A stretch of DNA of 64,000 nucleotides from Effusibacillus dendaii. Lineage in GTDB: Bacteria; Bacillota; Bacilli; Tumebacillales; Effusibacillaceae. Within the stretch, counting starts at the first letter, position 1, and the number at the start of each line of letters is the position of its first letter. The notes under the pieces were generated by a model. The model was given only the letters and a program-made list of their open reading frames with translations, did not search any database and was not told where the DNA came from. The stretch lies in assembly GCF_015097055.1 (NCBI RefSeq), contig NZ_AP023366.1, positions 186,001 through 250,000 on the forward strand. Reading direction: 5' to 3'. Made by a program: the position numbers and the translations under genes. Shown here piece by piece: positions 63,506-64,000 of this stretch.

Positions 63506-64000
63506 TACGGTGGGATTTGCAGCAGTTTGCGGGTGAAAAGACAGAAAAACCCACGCCAAAAAGACTGCAGGATGCCCGTAAAAAAGGACAAATTCCGCGC
63601 AGCCCCGAACTGTCTTCGGCGGTTATTCTGTTAAGCGCCATTTTGCTTTTAAAGATGATGAGCGGTTTCTATATCACGAATCTGACTGATTTTACGAAAA
63701 ACAGTTTGACCACTGATTTGATGATGTGGCTGACAGAGGGAAATACACACCGGCTGTTTTTGAATCTGATGCTGGTAACGGCGAAATTGGTTTTGCCGAT
63801 TTTGGCGGTTGTTTTAATAGTAGGTTTCTTGGCGGTCTATCTTCAGGTCGGCGGCATTTTTACAATCGAGCCGATTACTCCCAAATTTGAAAAAATCAAT
63901 CCGATAGCCGGATTTAAAAGAATATTCTCGGTGCGCACTTTGGCCGAATTGGCCAAATCGCTGATGAAAGTCGTCTTGATTGGGTATGTGGTTTACGATA
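63502..64000 (+). CDS. flhB: flagellar export switch protein FlhB (3' end cut by window)
   Basis: First 166 residues of FlhB from ATG 63502 (GGAGG 8 bases upstream). EKTEKPTPKRLQDARKKGQIPRS is the family start, followed by three hydrophobic helices. The remaining part, including the NPTH site, lies outside the window. It selects hook or filament export; the orphan C-terminal-like gene at 28660 is separate. Confidence 0.93.
   Translation, partial: MIRWDLQQFAGEKTEKPTPKRLQDARKKGQIPRSPELSSAVILLSAILLLKMMSGFYITNLTDFTKNSLTTDLMMWLTEGNTHRLFLNLMLVTAKLVLPILAVVLIVGFLAVYLQVGGIFTIEPITPKFEKINPIAGFKRIFSVRTLAELAKSLMKVVLIGYVVYD

Noticed and set aside
1-64000. CRISPR array, tRNA or rRNA genes, intact insertion sequence or prophage
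   Set aside because: No regular spacer-repeat pattern, no cloverleaf-type or rRNA sequence and no transposase or integrase other than XerC was recognised.

Overview
The window is a chromosomal segment of a Gram-positive, flagellated, spore-former-type Firmicute. Two things point to this: the order rplS - rbgA - rnhB - ylqG - ylqH - sucCD - dprA - topA - trmFO - xerC - hslVU - fla/che operon is the Bacillus-type order, and translation starts use strong GGAGG sites with many GTG and TTG starts. Interruptions of that order, the base composition and the protein sequences would fit an Alicyclobacillaceae-like lineage (Effusibacillus, Tumebacillus, Alicyclobacillus). That placement is inference, because no 16S rRNA gene is present.

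Region 1 (1-7058) is a nickel and urease island: an ECF-type Ni/Co importer (CbiM-like, PDGLE protein, CbiQ, CbiO) followed by ureA, a fused ureB-ureC, ureF, ureG with a His-rich N-terminus, and ureD. There is no ureE. Region 2 (7217-10412) is the wreck of an aromatic-ring degradation operon (alpha/beta hydrolase, extradiol dioxygenase, Rieske dioxygenase alpha and beta subunits, dihydrodiol dehydrogenase), in which every gene is broken. It is followed by a convergent DHA2-type efflux pump gene.

Region 3 (12170-19260) is a nitrogen-control locus: two overlapping, divergent PII-like genes and a small ORF on the minus strand, divergent from narK; then an ANTAR protein, amtB, an MgtC/ACT membrane protein, a DUF294 nucleotidyltransferase-like protein and a DEDDh exonuclease. 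Sequences matching the GlnR/TnrA box (TGTNA-N7-TNACA) lie upstream of the ANTAR-amtB pair (two copies) and between the PII genes and narK (one exact, one near match), so the locus looks like one nitrogen regulon.

Region 4 (19289-44677) is mostly housekeeping: pcrA, a GNAT gene, rplS with a probable L19 leader, signal peptidase I, rbgA, an inserted HxlR/metallo-hydrolase pair, rnhB, a FliK-like plus FlhB-C-like pair (ylqG/ylqH), yraN, yneF-like, btuFCD-type ABC transporter, comM, small proteins, nitroreductase, sucCD, dprA, topA, trmFO, xerC and hslV.

Region 5 (44701-64000) has hslU, then the position where Bacillus carries codY, which here holds only three inverted repeats, then a long fla/che operon from flgB to flhB (cut by the window end). 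Its most unusual member is a MotE/YlxF-like protein with five tandem MgtE_N-like repeats.
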